Source of the DNA: Clostridiaceae bacterium
GTDB lineage: Bacteria; Bacillota; Clostridia; Oscillospirales; Butyricicoccaceae
NCBI GenBank assembly: GCA_009911355.1
Contig: QXXE01000023.1
Span: 1-52,387 of the forward strand
Direction: 5' to 3'
Length of the DNA stretch: 52,387 bases
Position numbers and translations under genes: made by a program. The notes below the pieces were generated by a model. That model did no database searches. It saw nothing but the letters and a program-made list of their open reading frames with translations, and was not told where the DNA came from. How positions within the stretch are numbered: position 1 is the first letter of the stretch; every line of letters starts with the position of its first letter. Below, in pieces: positions 24,968 to 33,380 of this stretch.

Positions 24968-25837
24968 TCAGCTAAACATTGTCCCTACGCCGACCTTCGA
25001 CAGCAGCTCGATCAAAATCGAGTGCTTCACGCGCCCATCCTGTATGTTCGCGCGCTCTACCCCCCGCCGGATGGCCTCTACGCAGCAGTCCACCTTCGGG
25101 ATCATGCCCCCCGAAATCACGCCCTCCTTAATGAGCGCAGGCACCTCCGAAACCTTCACCCGGTGGATGATCGTCGACTCGTCCTTCGCGTCGCGCAGCA
25201 GCCCGCGTACATCGGTCAGCAGGATGAGCTTTTTCGCCCCCAGCGCAACCGCCAGCTTCGCCGCCGCCGTGTCAGCGTTGATGTTGTAGCAGGTGTCGTC
25301 GTCGATGCCCTGCGCCACCGTGGACACAACCGGGATGTACCCTTTGTCAAGCACGTCGACCACCGCCGTCGGGTCGACCTCGACGATGTCGCCAACGTAG
25401 CCATAGTCGGTGCCCTGCCGGTCGGTCAGCCGCTTCGCCTGGAACAGCCCGCCGTCCATCCCGCCGAGCCCGATACCGTGCCCGCCCGCCTTTTCCAGCA
25501 GCCCGACCAGGTCCTTGTTGACCTTGCCGCACAGGATCATCTGCACAATGTCCATCGTTTCGCGGTCGGTGTAGCGCAGGCCGTTGACAAACCGCGACTC
25601 TTTGCCGATCTTTTTCAGCATTTCGGAGATTTCCGGCCCGCCGCCGTGCACGACCACGACTTTTACGCCGACCAGCCGCAGCAGCACGATATCGTGAATG
25701 ACTGCGTCCTTGAGTTCCGCGTTAATCATGGCGTTGCCGCCGTACTTGACGACGACGGTCTGCCCGTAGTATTCCTGCAAATAGGGAAGCGCTTCGACGA
25801 GCACGCCCGCCTTGGCCTCCGCATCTAAATTCAGCAT
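24968..25837 (-). CDS. argB: Acetylglutamate kinase
   Basis: This 289-residue amino acid kinase phosphorylates N-acetylglutamate, usually the arginine-inhibited step in the cyclic pathway. VVKYGGNAM near the start, VVVVHGGGPEI for nucleotide phosphate binding, and NINADTAAAKLAVALGAKKLILLTDVRGLL for substrate and ATP sites are complete. KVDCCVEAIRRGVERANIQDGRVKHSILIELL forms the C-terminal part. GAAGAGGAAAT precedes ATG 25837. It lies between argJ and argD. Confidence 0.97.
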   Translation of the reverse strand: MLNLDAEAKAGVLVEALPYLQEYYGQTVVVKYGGNAMINAELKDAVIHDIVLLRLVGVKVVVVHGGGPEISEMLKKIGKESRFVNGLRYTDRETMDIVQMILCGKVNKDLVGLLEKAGGHGIGLGGMDGGLFQAKRLTDRQGTDYGYVGDIVEVDPTAVVDVLDKGYIPVVSTVAQGIDDDTCYNINADTAAAKLAVALGAKKLILLTDVRGLLRDAKDESTIIHRVKVSEVPALIKEGVISGGMIPKVDCCVEAIRRGVERANIQDGRVKHSILIELLSKVGVGTMFS

Positions 25838-25869
25838 ATTTCCTCTTCCTTCTGTTTGCCGCTTGCTCC

Positions 25870-25986
25870 GTCCCAGGGGCCCTGCCCCCGGACCCCCGCG
25901 CCTGCGCAGCGGGCGCCAAAGGGGCTAGCCCCTTTGGAATCCCTTCCACCGCTGCGGCGGGGACGGGGGACGGGGAGACCGCAGCT
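25870..25986 (-). repeat. Family A repeat (A4)
   Basis: An inverted repeat GGGGCCCTGCCCC-like box and GCGCCTGCGCAGCGGGCGC are followed by the palindrome CAAAGGGGCT/AGCCCCTTTG, GGAATCCCTTCC and CGCTGCGGCGGGGACGG. On the minus strand the module starts right after the argJ stop. It fills the argJ-argB gap. Confidence 0.8.
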
Positions 25987-27198
25987 TTATGTGCGGTAGT
26001 CGCCGTTAATCTTTACGTAGTCATAGGTCAGGTCGCAGCCCCACGCAACCGCCGATCCGCCCGCTTCGTGTACGTCGATATCAATCGTGACCTCCGGGCG
26101 CAGCAGGATTTCCTTGGCCTTCCCCTCGTCAAAATCGACCGCGCGGCCAGCTTTGCAGACCGAGATTTTGCCCTTATCTGATGAAAAGTCCACGTCGACC
26201 TTTTCCGGGTCAAACTCCGCGCCCGAATAGCCCATCGCGCAGAGCACACGCCCCCAATTCGCATCCGCGCCGAACATCGCGGCTTTCAGCAGGCTGGACG
26301 AGCAGACCGCCTTCGCAAGCACCGTCGCGGTGTCGTTGTCGCGCGCGCCGCATACGTTGCAGGTAATCAGCCTGCTTGCACCCTCGCCGTCTGCGGCGAT
26401 CTGCCGCGCAAGCGACGTACATACCATCGCAAGCGCTTCGCGGAACGCCTGCCAGTCCTCGTCCCGCTCCTGGATTTCCGCGTTGCCCGCAAGCCCGCTC
26501 GAGAGCACGACACACATATCGTTCGTCGAGGTGTCCCCATCGACCGATACGCAGTTAAAGCTGCCCTTTACCACCTCACGCAGCGTTTCCTGGAGCAAGC
26601 CGCCCGCAATCGCGCAGTCGGTGGTCACAAACGCCAGCATTGTCCCCATATTGGGATGGATCATGCCGGAGCCCTTGCAAATCCCGCCGATCCGGCAGGT
26701 TTTCCCGCCTGCGGTAAACTCGCAGGCTTCGGTTTTCTGTGTGGTATCGGTGGTCATAATCGCGATATTCGCGGCTTCCGAGCCGTCTTGCGAAAGGGTG
26801 ATCTTCCCGATGTTTTCTTCGATGCATTCAATGTTGATCCGCTGCCCGATCACGCCAGTCGACGCGACGACAACATCCTCCTCCGGGATGCCGAGCAGCT
26901 TTGCCGCCGCCGCCGCTTCCCTTCTTGCGTTTTCCAGCCCATCGGGCGCGCATGCGTTCGCGTTGCCGGAATTGACTACAACCGCCTGTGCCCTGCCGTT
27001 TTCCAGGTGCTCGCGCGTCACCTGCAAAGGCGCGGCCTTCACGCGGTTTTTCGTATAGGTTGCCGCCGCTGTACACGGCACGGATGCGTATAGGATCGCG
27101 GTATCGTCCTTTGCGCTTGACGCTTTCACGCCGCAGCGGGTCGCCCCGGCCGTGAAGCCCTGCGCCGCGCAGACGCCGCCTGTAATCTTCTGAACCAT
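25987..27198 (-). CDS. argJ: Bifunctional ornithine acetyltransferase / N-acetylglutamate synthase
   Basis: This 403-residue protein recycles the acetyl group from N-acetylornithine to glutamate and, in the bifunctional form, also uses acetyl-CoA. ArgJ cleaves itself before a Thr; the motif is present as GMIHPNMGTMLAFV, with the nucleophilic Thr in NMGTML. NSGNANAC and SVDGDTSTNDM are further family signatures. ATG 27198 is chosen for the GGAGGGAAC site upstream. Its presence means the cyclic arginine pathway; argA is not needed. Confidence 0.96.
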   Translation of the reverse strand: MVQKITGGVCAAQGFTAGATRCGVKASSAKDDTAILYASVPCTAAATYTKNRVKAAPLQVTREHLENGRAQAVVVNSGNANACAPDGLENARREAAAAAKLLGIPEEDVVVASTGVIGQRINIECIEENIGKITLSQDGSEAANIAIMTTDTTQKTEACEFTAGGKTCRIGGICKGSGMIHPNMGTMLAFVTTDCAIAGGLLQETLREVVKGSFNCVSVDGDTSTNDMCVVLSSGLAGNAEIQERDEDWQAFREALAMVCTSLARQIAADGEGASRLITCNVCGARDNDTATVLAKAVCSSSLLKAAMFGADANWGRVLCAMGYSGAEFDPEKVDVDFSSDKGKISVCKAGRAVDFDEGKAKEILLRPEVTIDIDVHEAGGSAVAWGCDLTYDYVKINGDYRT

Positions 27199-27244
27199 TG
27201 TTCCCTCCAAAATTCCTGCTTTTCTTTCTGCTCCTGCTGTTCCC

Positions 27245-27357
27245 ACTGCTCCTTCGGGGCTCTGCCCCTGCACCCCGCGCCTGCGCGGCGGGCGCCAAAG
27301 GGACTCGTCCCTTTGGAATCCCTTTCTCGCCTGCGGGCGGGACGGGGGCCGGGTTTC
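27245..27357 (-). repeat. Family A repeat (A5)
   Basis: GGGGCTCTGCCCC box, CCGCGCCTGCGCGGCGGGCGCC, the palindrome CAAAGGGAC/GTCCCTTTG, GGAATCCCTTTC and CGCCTGCGGGCGGGACGGGG. On the minus strand the module follows the small membrane-protein ORF and precedes argJ. Confidence 0.85.
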
Positions 27358-27391
27358 CGCGCTTACCGGTCAGCGCCAGCCCGCTTTGCTG

Positions 27392-27625
27392 TTATTTTTT
27401 CTTCCAGTCCTCCAGGAATGCGCTGACGATCATCGCCGCGCCGGTACACAACAGCAGCGGCGCCATGATCGGCAGGAAGCTGCCGACATAATTCAGCCCT
27501 GCGCGGAACAGCTCCGCATTCCACGAGCTGGCCCCCGACATAAAGGTCGCCGCCGAGAGGTATCACGCCGCAGAGAGCACCGCCGCCGCGAACACGAGCA
27601 GCCCCCCTGTCACCCGTTTGCCCAT
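27392..27625 (-). pseudogene. Small two-helix membrane protein interrupted by an in-frame TGA
   Basis: The reading frame starts at ATG 27625 with GGGAGGAAACCG as an excellent ribosome binding site, 15 nt after argC. It reads MGKRVTGGLLVFAAAVLSAA, then TGA (27563-27565), and continues YLSAATFMSGASSWNAELFR and on to a second hydrophobic stretch with end EDWKKK before TAA at 27392. Both halves are hydrophobic and protein-like: one segment at residues 7-30 and another near 47-67. TGA in place of TGG (Trp) would restore a 77-residue protein. I do not recognise the family. It may be a recent nonsense mutation, a sequencing error, or a 20-residue product. Confidence 0.6.
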
Positions 27626-27640
27626 CGGTTTCCTCCCTTT

Positions 27641-28558
27641 TTACAGCAGCCCGGCTGTTTCCTCGAAGCCGAGCATCAGGTTCATATTTTGCACCGCCGC
27701 GCCCGACGCGCCTTTTCCAAGGTTGTCAAACAGCGCGGTTACAATCGTCTGCTTCCCGCTGCCGGAAACGATCAGCTCCAGGTCATTCTTCCCAGCCTTT
27801 GTACTGGCGTAAATCACCGGTTCATTGCCGCCCAGCGGCGCGACCGATACCAGCTTCTGCCCCTCGTAATGCTCCGCGAGCGCCGCATGGATACGCTCCG
27901 GCTCAAACCCGGGCAGGTAAACTGTCGTTGCCATCCCCTGCGGGAAATCGCCGAGGATGGGCGCGAACACCGGCGGGCTGACCAGCCCGCAAATATGCTG
28001 CATCTCGGGCAGGTGCTTGTGCTGGAGGCTGAGGCCGTAAATCCGATGGGATTTGTGGCGCGGGTCACGCCCTTCGTCCTCGTATTCCGCAATCAGCTTC
28101 TTGCCGCCACCGGTGTATCCGGTCAACGATGAGCAGGTGAACGCGAATCCGGGATGCACCACCCCGCCCTGCACCAGCGGGTACACCGACGAGATAAAGC
28201 CTGTCGCGTGGCAGCCTGGGTTGGCAATGCGCGGCTGTTCCTCGATATACGCCCTTTGGGCGCAGTCAAGCTCGGGGAATCCGTACACCCAGCCGGGGCT
28301 GGTGCGGTGGGCCGTCGACGCGTCGATCACGCGGGTGCGCGGGTTATCAATCAGCGTGACCGCTTCCAGCGCCGCCGCGTCGGGCAGGCACAGGAACACA
28401 AGGTCGGCGGCATTCAGCAGCTTCCGCCGCTCCTCGGTGTCCTTGCGCTTATCCTCGTCGATCAGCAGCAGCTCGATATCGCCGCGCCCGCCCAGCCGGT
28501 CATAGATTTGCAGCCCGGTAGTGCCTTCCTTGCCGTCGATATAGATTTTAGGCTTCAT
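27641..28558 (-). CDS. argC: N-acetyl-gamma-glutamyl-phosphate reductase, type 2
   Basis: This 305-residue NADPH-dependent enzyme reduces N-acetylglutamyl phosphate to the semialdehyde. The short N-terminus KIYIDGKEGTTGLQIYDRL is that of the type 2 subfamily, and the catalytic Cys lies in ANPGCHATGF. HKSHRIYG and GKGASGAAVQNMNLMLG are conserved. The start is ATG 28558; it overlaps the argH 3' end by 11 nt, and GAGGGG inside argH serves as ribosome binding site. A small interrupted ORF follows. Confidence 0.95.
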   Translation of the reverse strand: MKPKIYIDGKEGTTGLQIYDRLGGRGDIELLLIDEDKRKDTEERRKLLNAADLVFLCLPDAAALEAVTLIDNPRTRVIDASTAHRTSPGWVYGFPELDCAQRAYIEEQPRIANPGCHATGFISSVYPLVQGGVVHPGFAFTCSSLTGYTGGGKKLIAEYEDEGRDPRHKSHRIYGLSLQHKHLPEMQHICGLVSPPVFAPILGDFPQGMATTVYLPGFEPERIHAALAEHYEGQKLVSVAPLGGNEPVIYASTKAGKNDLELIVSGSGKQTIVTALFDNLGKGASGAAVQNMNLMLGFEETAGLL

Positions 28559-29933
28559 GTTCAATAAACCCCTCGATTTTCGTAATCTGGCGCGAGACCT
28601 CCTCAGGCGCAGGCCCGCCCAGCGAACGCCGTTCGGCAACGCATACGTTCAGGTCGATTGCGTGGTACACATCCTCCTCGAATACGTCGGACACCGCCCG
28701 GTATTCCTCGATCGGCAGCGCGTCCAGCGTTGTGCCGAGTTCGATGCACCGCGCTACGAGCGTGCCGGTCGCCTTGTATGCGTCGCGGAAAGGCACGCCC
28801 TTCTTGGTGAGATAATCCGCGCAGTCGGTGGCGTTGATAAAGCCACGGTACGCGGCCTTTTTCATGTTCTCGGGCAGGACGGTCATGGTTTCAAACATCG
28901 GCGCGAACACGCGCAGGCACATCTTGACGTTGTCGACCGCGTCAAAAACGGCTTCCTTGTCCTCCTGCATATCCTTATTATAAGCGAGCGGCAGGCCCTT
29001 CATCAGTGTCAGCAGCGCCGTAAGGCTGCCGTAGACGCGGCCGGTCTTGCCGCGGATCAGCTCGCACACATCCGGGTTTTTCTTCTGTGGCATGATCGAC
29101 GAGCCGGTTGAATATGCGTCGTCAAGTTCCACGAACTTAAATTCCCACGAGCACCACGCAACGACCTCTTCGCTGAGCCTTGACAAGTGCAGCATCAGCA
29201 CGGACAGCGCCGCGCACAGCTCAATGCAGTAGTCGCGGTCGGCCACGCCGTCGAGCGAGTTGTCCATCGGCGCGTTAAAGCCGAGCCTTTCGGCGGTAAA
29301 CGCGCGGTCGATCGGGTAGGTCGTCCCGGCGAGCGCGCCCGAGCCCAGCGGGCATTCGTCCATGCGCTCCAGGCAGTCGTTCAGCCGGGTCACGTCGCGG
29401 CGCAGCATGTTGCAGTACGCCATCAGGTGGTGTGCGAAGGTGATCGGCTGCGCCCGCTGCAAGTGGGTATACCCCGGCATCACGGTATGCAGGTTTTCCT
29501 TTGCCTTCTGCACCAGCACGCGCATAAATTCCAGCACCAGAGCACGGATTGTCAGGATCTCTTTCCTGGTATACAGCCGCATATCAAGCGCGACCTGGTC
29601 ATTGCGCGACCGTGCGGTGTGCAGGCGCTTGCCCGCGTCGCCGATGCGCTCGGTCAGCACCTCCTCGACCGCCATATGGATATCCTCGTAGGCTTCCGGC
29701 GAAAGGTCAATCTTTCCCGCGTCGAGGTCGGCGCGCACGCCGGCAAGCCCTTCGGTAATCGCGCGGCAGTCCTCGCTGGAAATGATGCACTGCCTTGCGA
29801 GCATCGCGGCGTGTGCCAGCGAGCCTTCGATATCCTCCCGGTACATCCGGCTGTCGAACGTTACCGAGGAATTAAAGTCGTTCACAACGGCGTCGGTTTC
29901 TTTCTGGAACCGTCCCGCCCACATTTTAGCCAT
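28548..29933 (-). CDS. argH: Argininosuccinate lyase
   Basis: This 461-residue enzyme of the fumarase/aspartase superfamily splits argininosuccinate into arginine and fumarate. MAKMWAGRFQKETDAVVNDFNSSV starts the protein, HTARSRNDQVALDMRLY and PGYTHLQRAQPITFAHH carry active-site residues, and GSSIMPQKKNPDVCELIRGKTGRVYG is the superfamily signature. ATG 29933 is chosen because GGAGAACG lies upstream and because earlier codons run into repeat A6. It overlaps argC by 11 nt. Confidence 0.97.
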   Translation of the reverse strand: MAKMWAGRFQKETDAVVNDFNSSVTFDSRMYREDIEGSLAHAAMLARQCIISSEDCRAITEGLAGVRADLDAGKIDLSPEAYEDIHMAVEEVLTERIGDAGKRLHTARSRNDQVALDMRLYTRKEILTIRALVLEFMRVLVQKAKENLHTVMPGYTHLQRAQPITFAHHLMAYCNMLRRDVTRLNDCLERMDECPLGSGALAGTTYPIDRAFTAERLGFNAPMDNSLDGVADRDYCIELCAALSVLMLHLSRLSEEVVAWCSWEFKFVELDDAYSTGSSIMPQKKNPDVCELIRGKTGRVYGSLTALLTLMKGLPLAYNKDMQEDKEAVFDAVDNVKMCLRVFAPMFETMTVLPENMKKAAYRGFINATDCADYLTKKGVPFRDAYKATGTLVARCIELGTTLDALPIEEYRAVSDVFEEDVYHAIDLNVCVAERRSLGGPAPEEVSRQITKIEGFIEHEA

Positions 29934-30077
29934 AAAATCGTTCTCCTGTGGTAAACCGGCAAACGGGCAGGAGTGCCCACCTGCCCGCGCCTTTCCCAAT
30001 TTTGATCGGGGGTTACAGCTCTTTTTTATGACCTGATAACCCATTGTGCCATAAACGCCATGTTCTTGTGCCGATTT

Positions 30078-30185
30078 GTCCCGCAGGGCTCTGCCCTGCA
30101 CCCGCGCCTGCGCGGCGGGCGCCAAAGGGACTCGTCCCTTTGGAATCCCTTTCTCGCCTGCGGGCGGGACAGGGGTGCGGGTACA
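30078..30185 (-). repeat. Family A repeat (A6)
   Basis: CAGGGCTCTGCCCTG inverted repeat, CCGCGCCTGCGCGGCGGGCGCC, the palindrome CAAAGGGAC/GTCCCTTTG, GGAATCCCTTTC and CGCCTGCGGGCGGGACAGGGG. It is almost identical to A5. On the minus strand the module follows the argG stop within about 25 nt. Confidence 0.85.
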
Positions 30186-30208
30186 GTCCCGCATCGGCGG
30201 AGCGCCGG

Positions 30209-31426
30209 TTAAATTTTCCCCTGTTCGCGCAGCGCCTGGACGGTATCCGGCAGGCCCCAAAGGTTGATGAAGCCCTTCGAGTCCTTTTGGTCATAATCAC
30301 TCGCGTCAAATGTCGCAAGCTCCTCCGAATAGAGGGTGTACGGGCTTGTCATCCCCGCCGGGATGATATTGCCCTTGTAAAGCTTCATCTTGACGGTGCC
30401 GGTCACAGACTCCTGCGTCTTGTCGACAAACGCCGAAAGCGCCTCGCGCAGCGGGCTGAACCATTTGCCGTTATATACAAGGTCGGCAAAGTCGACCGCC
30501 AGCTTCTGCTTCTCGTGCAGCGTATCCTTGTCCAGGCAGATCATTTCCAGCTGCTCATGCGCCGCGTACAAAATCGTGCCGCCCGGCGTTTCATAGATGC
30601 CCCGGTCCTTCATGCCGACAAGGCGGTTCTCGACGATATCAATAATGCCGATGCCGTTCTCGCCGCCCAGCTTGTTCAGCTTCCGGATAATATCGGAAAC
30701 CTTCATCTTTTCGCCGTCGACCGCGACCGGCACGCCCTTCTCAAAGTCAATGCTCACATAGGTCGGCTTGTCCGGTGCCTTGAACGGCGACACGCCCATC
30801 TCAAGGAACCCTTCTTTGTCAAGGTCGGGCTCGTTCGACGGATCCTCCAGGTCAAGCCCCTCGTGCGACAGGTGCCAGAGGTTCTTATCCTTAGAATAAC
30901 TGGTCTCGCGGGTGATCTTCAGCGGGATCTGGTGCGCCTCCGCATAATCGATCTCCTCGTCGCGCGATTTGATATCCCACTCGCGCCACGGCGCGATAAT
31001 CCCCATCTGCGGCGCAAAGCGCTTGATCGCAAGCTCAAAACGCACCTGGTCGTTGCCCTTGCCCGTGCAGCCGTGGCAGATCGCGTCCGCACCCTCCGCA
31101 AGCGCGATCTCAACCAGCTTCTTTGCAATGATCGGGCGCGCAAACGCCGTGCCGAGCAGGTAAGTTTCATACCTCGCGCCCGCCTTCATCGCGGGTACAA
31201 TCACCTCGTCGCACATCTCGTCGGTCAGGTCGGCCACGATCAGCTTGCTTGCGCCGGTCTTGAGCGCCTTTTCTTCCAAACCGTCCAGCTCAGTGCCCTG
31301 CCCAACGTCGCCGGACACCGCAATGATTTCCGGGTTATTGTAATTTTCCTTCAGCCACGGGATGATAATCGAGGTATCCAGCCCGCCGGAGTAAGCAAGG
31401 ACGATCTTCTTGTATTCTTTTGCCAT
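30209..31426 (-). CDS. argG: Argininosuccinate synthase
   Basis: This 405-residue enzyme joins citrulline and aspartate with ATP. The pyrophosphatase-type P-loop [19 protein letters not shown] is at the N-terminus, [15 protein letters not shown] and [17 protein letters not shown] are diagnostic. GGAGGG lies 6 nt upstream of ATG 31426. It is the first gene of the arg operon, transcribed from a promoter about 45 nt upstream and preceded by a probable ARG box. Confidence 0.97.
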   Translation of the reverse strand: MAKEYKKIVLAYSGGLDTSIIIPWLKENYNNPEIIAVSGDVGQGTELDGLEEKALKTGASKLIVADLTDEMCDEVIVPAMKAGARYETYLLGTAFARPIIAKKLVEIALAEGADAICHGCTGKGNDQVRFELAIKRFAPQMGIIAPWREWDIKSRDEEIDYAEAHQIPLKITRETSYSKDKNLWHLSHEGLDLEDPSNEPDLDKEGFLEMGVSPFKAPDKPTYVSIDFEKGVPVAVDGEKMKVSDIIRKLNKLGGENGIGIIDIVENRLVGMKDRGIYETPGGTILYAAHEQLEMICLDKDTLHEKQKLAVDFADLVYNGKWFSPLREALSAFVDKTQESVTGTVKMKLYKGNIIPAGMTSPYTLYSEELATFDASDYDQKDSKGFINLWGLPDTVQALREQGKI

Positions 31427-31466
31427 TTTTTAACCCTCCAAAGGTTCGTTTTTTCTTAACGGCATT

Positions 31467-31495
31467 ATTATAATACGGCTTGCCGGGAAATGCAA
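31467..31495 (-). promoter_or_regulatory. Promoter of the arginine operon
   Basis: On the minus strand, TTGCAT (31490-31495), a 17-nt spacer and TATAAT (31467-31472) are followed by a leader of about 35 nt to argG. Confidence 0.85.
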
Positions 31496-31504
31496 GAAAA
31501 ATTT

Positions 31505-31535
31505 ATATTTATTTTTGAAAATGAATAAATATGCA
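31505..31535. promoter_or_regulatory. Probable ArgR operator (ARG box)
   Basis: TGAATAAATATGCA (31522-31535) fits the ARG box consensus TGAATAnnnATTCA with one mismatch. ATATTTATT (31505-31513) and AATAAATAT (31524-31532) make a perfect inverted repeat that overlaps it. It lies 10-40 nt upstream of the arg operon -35 and about 50 nt upstream of the pncB -35, so ArgR could affect either promoter. The argR gene is not in the window. Confidence 0.6.
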
Positions 31536-31586
31536 CCCTATGTATGATTCATCCAAAGAAAAACAGAAGCCGGGGCGTTTTGGGGC

Positions 31587-31615
31587 TTGCGTTTTTGGTG
31601 AAAATGTACTATTAT
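31587..31615 (+). promoter_or_regulatory. Promoter of pncB
   Basis: TTGCGT (31587-31592), a 17-nt spacer and TATTAT (31610-31615). The leader (about 31622-31690) has a perfect GGGGTGT/ACACCCC hairpin with AAAG loop and a second GCCCG/CGGGC hairpin followed by seven or eight A residues. No known riboswitch was recognised. Confidence 0.6.
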
Positions 31616-31690
31616 GGAGAACAAGGGGTGTAAAGACACCCCACGAAGCAGCCCGGTTCTGCGGGCAGTGCAAAAAAAGAGGGTACGAAT

Positions 31691-33132
31691 ATGACCGAAA
31701 AAAATTTGACAATGCTGACCGATTTTTATGAATTTACGATGGCGAACGGCTATTTTGAGCACGGGATGGCCAACCGCCGCGCTTATTTTGACATGTTCTT
31801 CCGCCGTGTGCCCGACGGCGGCGGCTACGCCATCATGGCGGGGGTCGAACAGCTGATCCGCTATTTTGAAAACCTGACCTTTTCCGACGAGGATATTGAA
31901 TACCTGCGCGGGCGCAAGTGCTTTTCCGAGGGCTTTCTGGCCTATTTAAAGGATTTCAAGTTTGAGTGCGACGTCTGGGCGGTGCCCGAGGGCACGCCGG
32001 TCTTCCCGGGCGAGCCGATTGTGACCGTCGCGGGCCCGATGGTACAGGCGCAGTTCGTCGAGACGATGATCCTGCTGACGATCAACCATCAGACGCTGAT
32101 CGCGACAAAGGCGAGCCGCATCACCCGCTCGGCGCGGGGCAAGGTTGTGCTGGAATTCGGCTCCCGGCGGGCGCAGGGCGCGTCCGGCGCGATTTTCGGC
32201 GCGCGCGCGGCGTACATCGGCGGATGCAACGGCACGGCCTGCGCGCTGGCCGACCGCGACTATGGCATCCCGGCGGGCGGCACGATGGCGCACTCGTGGG
32301 TGCAGATGTTCGACTCGGAATACGAAGCCTTCAAAGCGTACGCGGAGACCTACCCGGACAACTGCACGTTCCTGGTGGATACGTACAACGTGCTGAAATC
32401 GGGCGTCCCGAACGCCATCCGCGTGGCGAAGGAAGTGCTGGCCCCAAAGGGCGTGCGCCCCAAGGCAATCCGGCTGGACTCGGGCGACATCGCCTACCTG
32501 TCAATCAAGGCGCGCGAGATGCTGGACGAGGCGGGCTTCCCGGACATGCAGATCATGGCGTCTAATTCACTGGATGAATATTTAGTCCGCGACCTGCTCG
32601 GCCAGGGGGCGCTGATCGACTCGTTTGGCATTGGCGAGCGGCTGATCACGTCGAAATCCGAGCCGGTATTCGGCGGGGTTTACAAGCTGGTTGCGGTCGA
32701 AAACACGCTGGGCCAGATCATACCGAAGATCAAGGTATCGGAGAATTGGAGAAGATCACAACACCGCATTTCAAGAAACTGTACCGCCTGTACGACAATA
32801 AAACGCGTAAGGCGCTGGGCGACGTGCTGACTACACACGATGAGGTAATCGATACGGGCAAGCCCTACACGCTGTTCCATCCGATCCACACATGGAAGAA
32901 GAAAACGGTACATGATTTCACGGCGAAGCCGCTCCAGGTGCAGATTTTCCGGAAGGGCGTGCGGGTATACGAATCGCCGGACGTACACGAAATCCGCGCA
33001 TACTGCATGCAGCAGATGGGGACGCTTTGGGAATCGATCAAGCGGTTTGAGAACCCGCAGCCCTATTTTGTCGACCTCTCCAAGAAGCTCTGGCAGATCA
33101 AGAGCGATTTGCTCGAGGGGTGCAGGTATTGA
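31691..33132 (+). pseudogene. pncB: Nicotinate phosphoribosyltransferase, frameshifted
   Basis: The enzyme converts nicotinate and PRPP to nicotinate mononucleotide in NAD salvage. The first frame (31691 to about 32742) covers the N-terminus and the catalytic core: MLTDFYEFTMANGYF, EFGSRRAQG and AIRLDSGDIAYLS with GIGERLITSK. The homology continues in another frame (about 32746-33132) from EKITTPHFKKLYRLYD to the end. Family members read SENVEKIT at the junction; here GAGAATTGGAGAAG lacks one base between them. Restored, the protein would have about 480 residues. It may be a true mutation or an assembly error. Repeat B3 starts at its stop codon. Confidence 0.85.
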
Positions 33133-33306
33133 CGCTTCGCGTCTCACCGAAAATCTGCGGATTTTCGGTGAATTTCGGGGGAATAGGGTAAATTTAACTC
33201 AGCCGATGCGGGCTTTCGCCCGCAGGCCGAGGTGTAAAAGCCCACGTACATGTCGCGGGCTTTTACCGCTTTCGGCGGTTTGAATACGCGCTGAGGCGCG
33301 GGGGAT
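33130..33306 (+). repeat. Family B structured 3'-element, copy B3 (after pncB)
   Basis: In the same orientation as pncB. Stem 1 is GACGC/GCGTC (33131-33135, 33139-33143), with GA of the TGA stop inside it. Stem 2 is CACCGAAAAT/ATTTTCGGTG (33145-33154, 33161-33170) with loop CTGCGG. The middle hairpin is TGCGGGC/GCCCGCA with loop TTTC (33207-33224). Stem 3 is GTAAAAGCCC/GGGCTTTTAC (33234-33243, 33257-33266). A short CCGC/GCGG stem and a CGCGCTGAGGC box follow. Bases in the paired regions differ from B1 and B2 in a compensatory way. Confidence 0.85.
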
Positions 33307-33380
33307 TGCCGTTCCCTCTTCTGCCAGACCGAAAAAACGCAGTTTTTTTCATCCTACATTCCTGATAAGGAGGGTTTTCC

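Noticed and set aside
27563..27565. TGA as selenocysteine or reassigned codon
   Set aside because: Other genes in the window use TGA as a normal stop, no selenocysteine insertion element is apparent after the codon, and the context suits Trp rather than Cys.
31616..31690. NAD or preQ1 riboswitch upstream of pncB
   Set aside because: Two hairpins are visible, but their loops and joining sequences do not match the conserved cores of those riboswitches as I know them.
32735..32760. Programmed -1 frameshifting in pncB
   Set aside because: A -1 shift would restore the frame, but there is no X XXY YYZ slippery heptamer and no clear stimulatory structure. A deletion or sequencing error is simpler.
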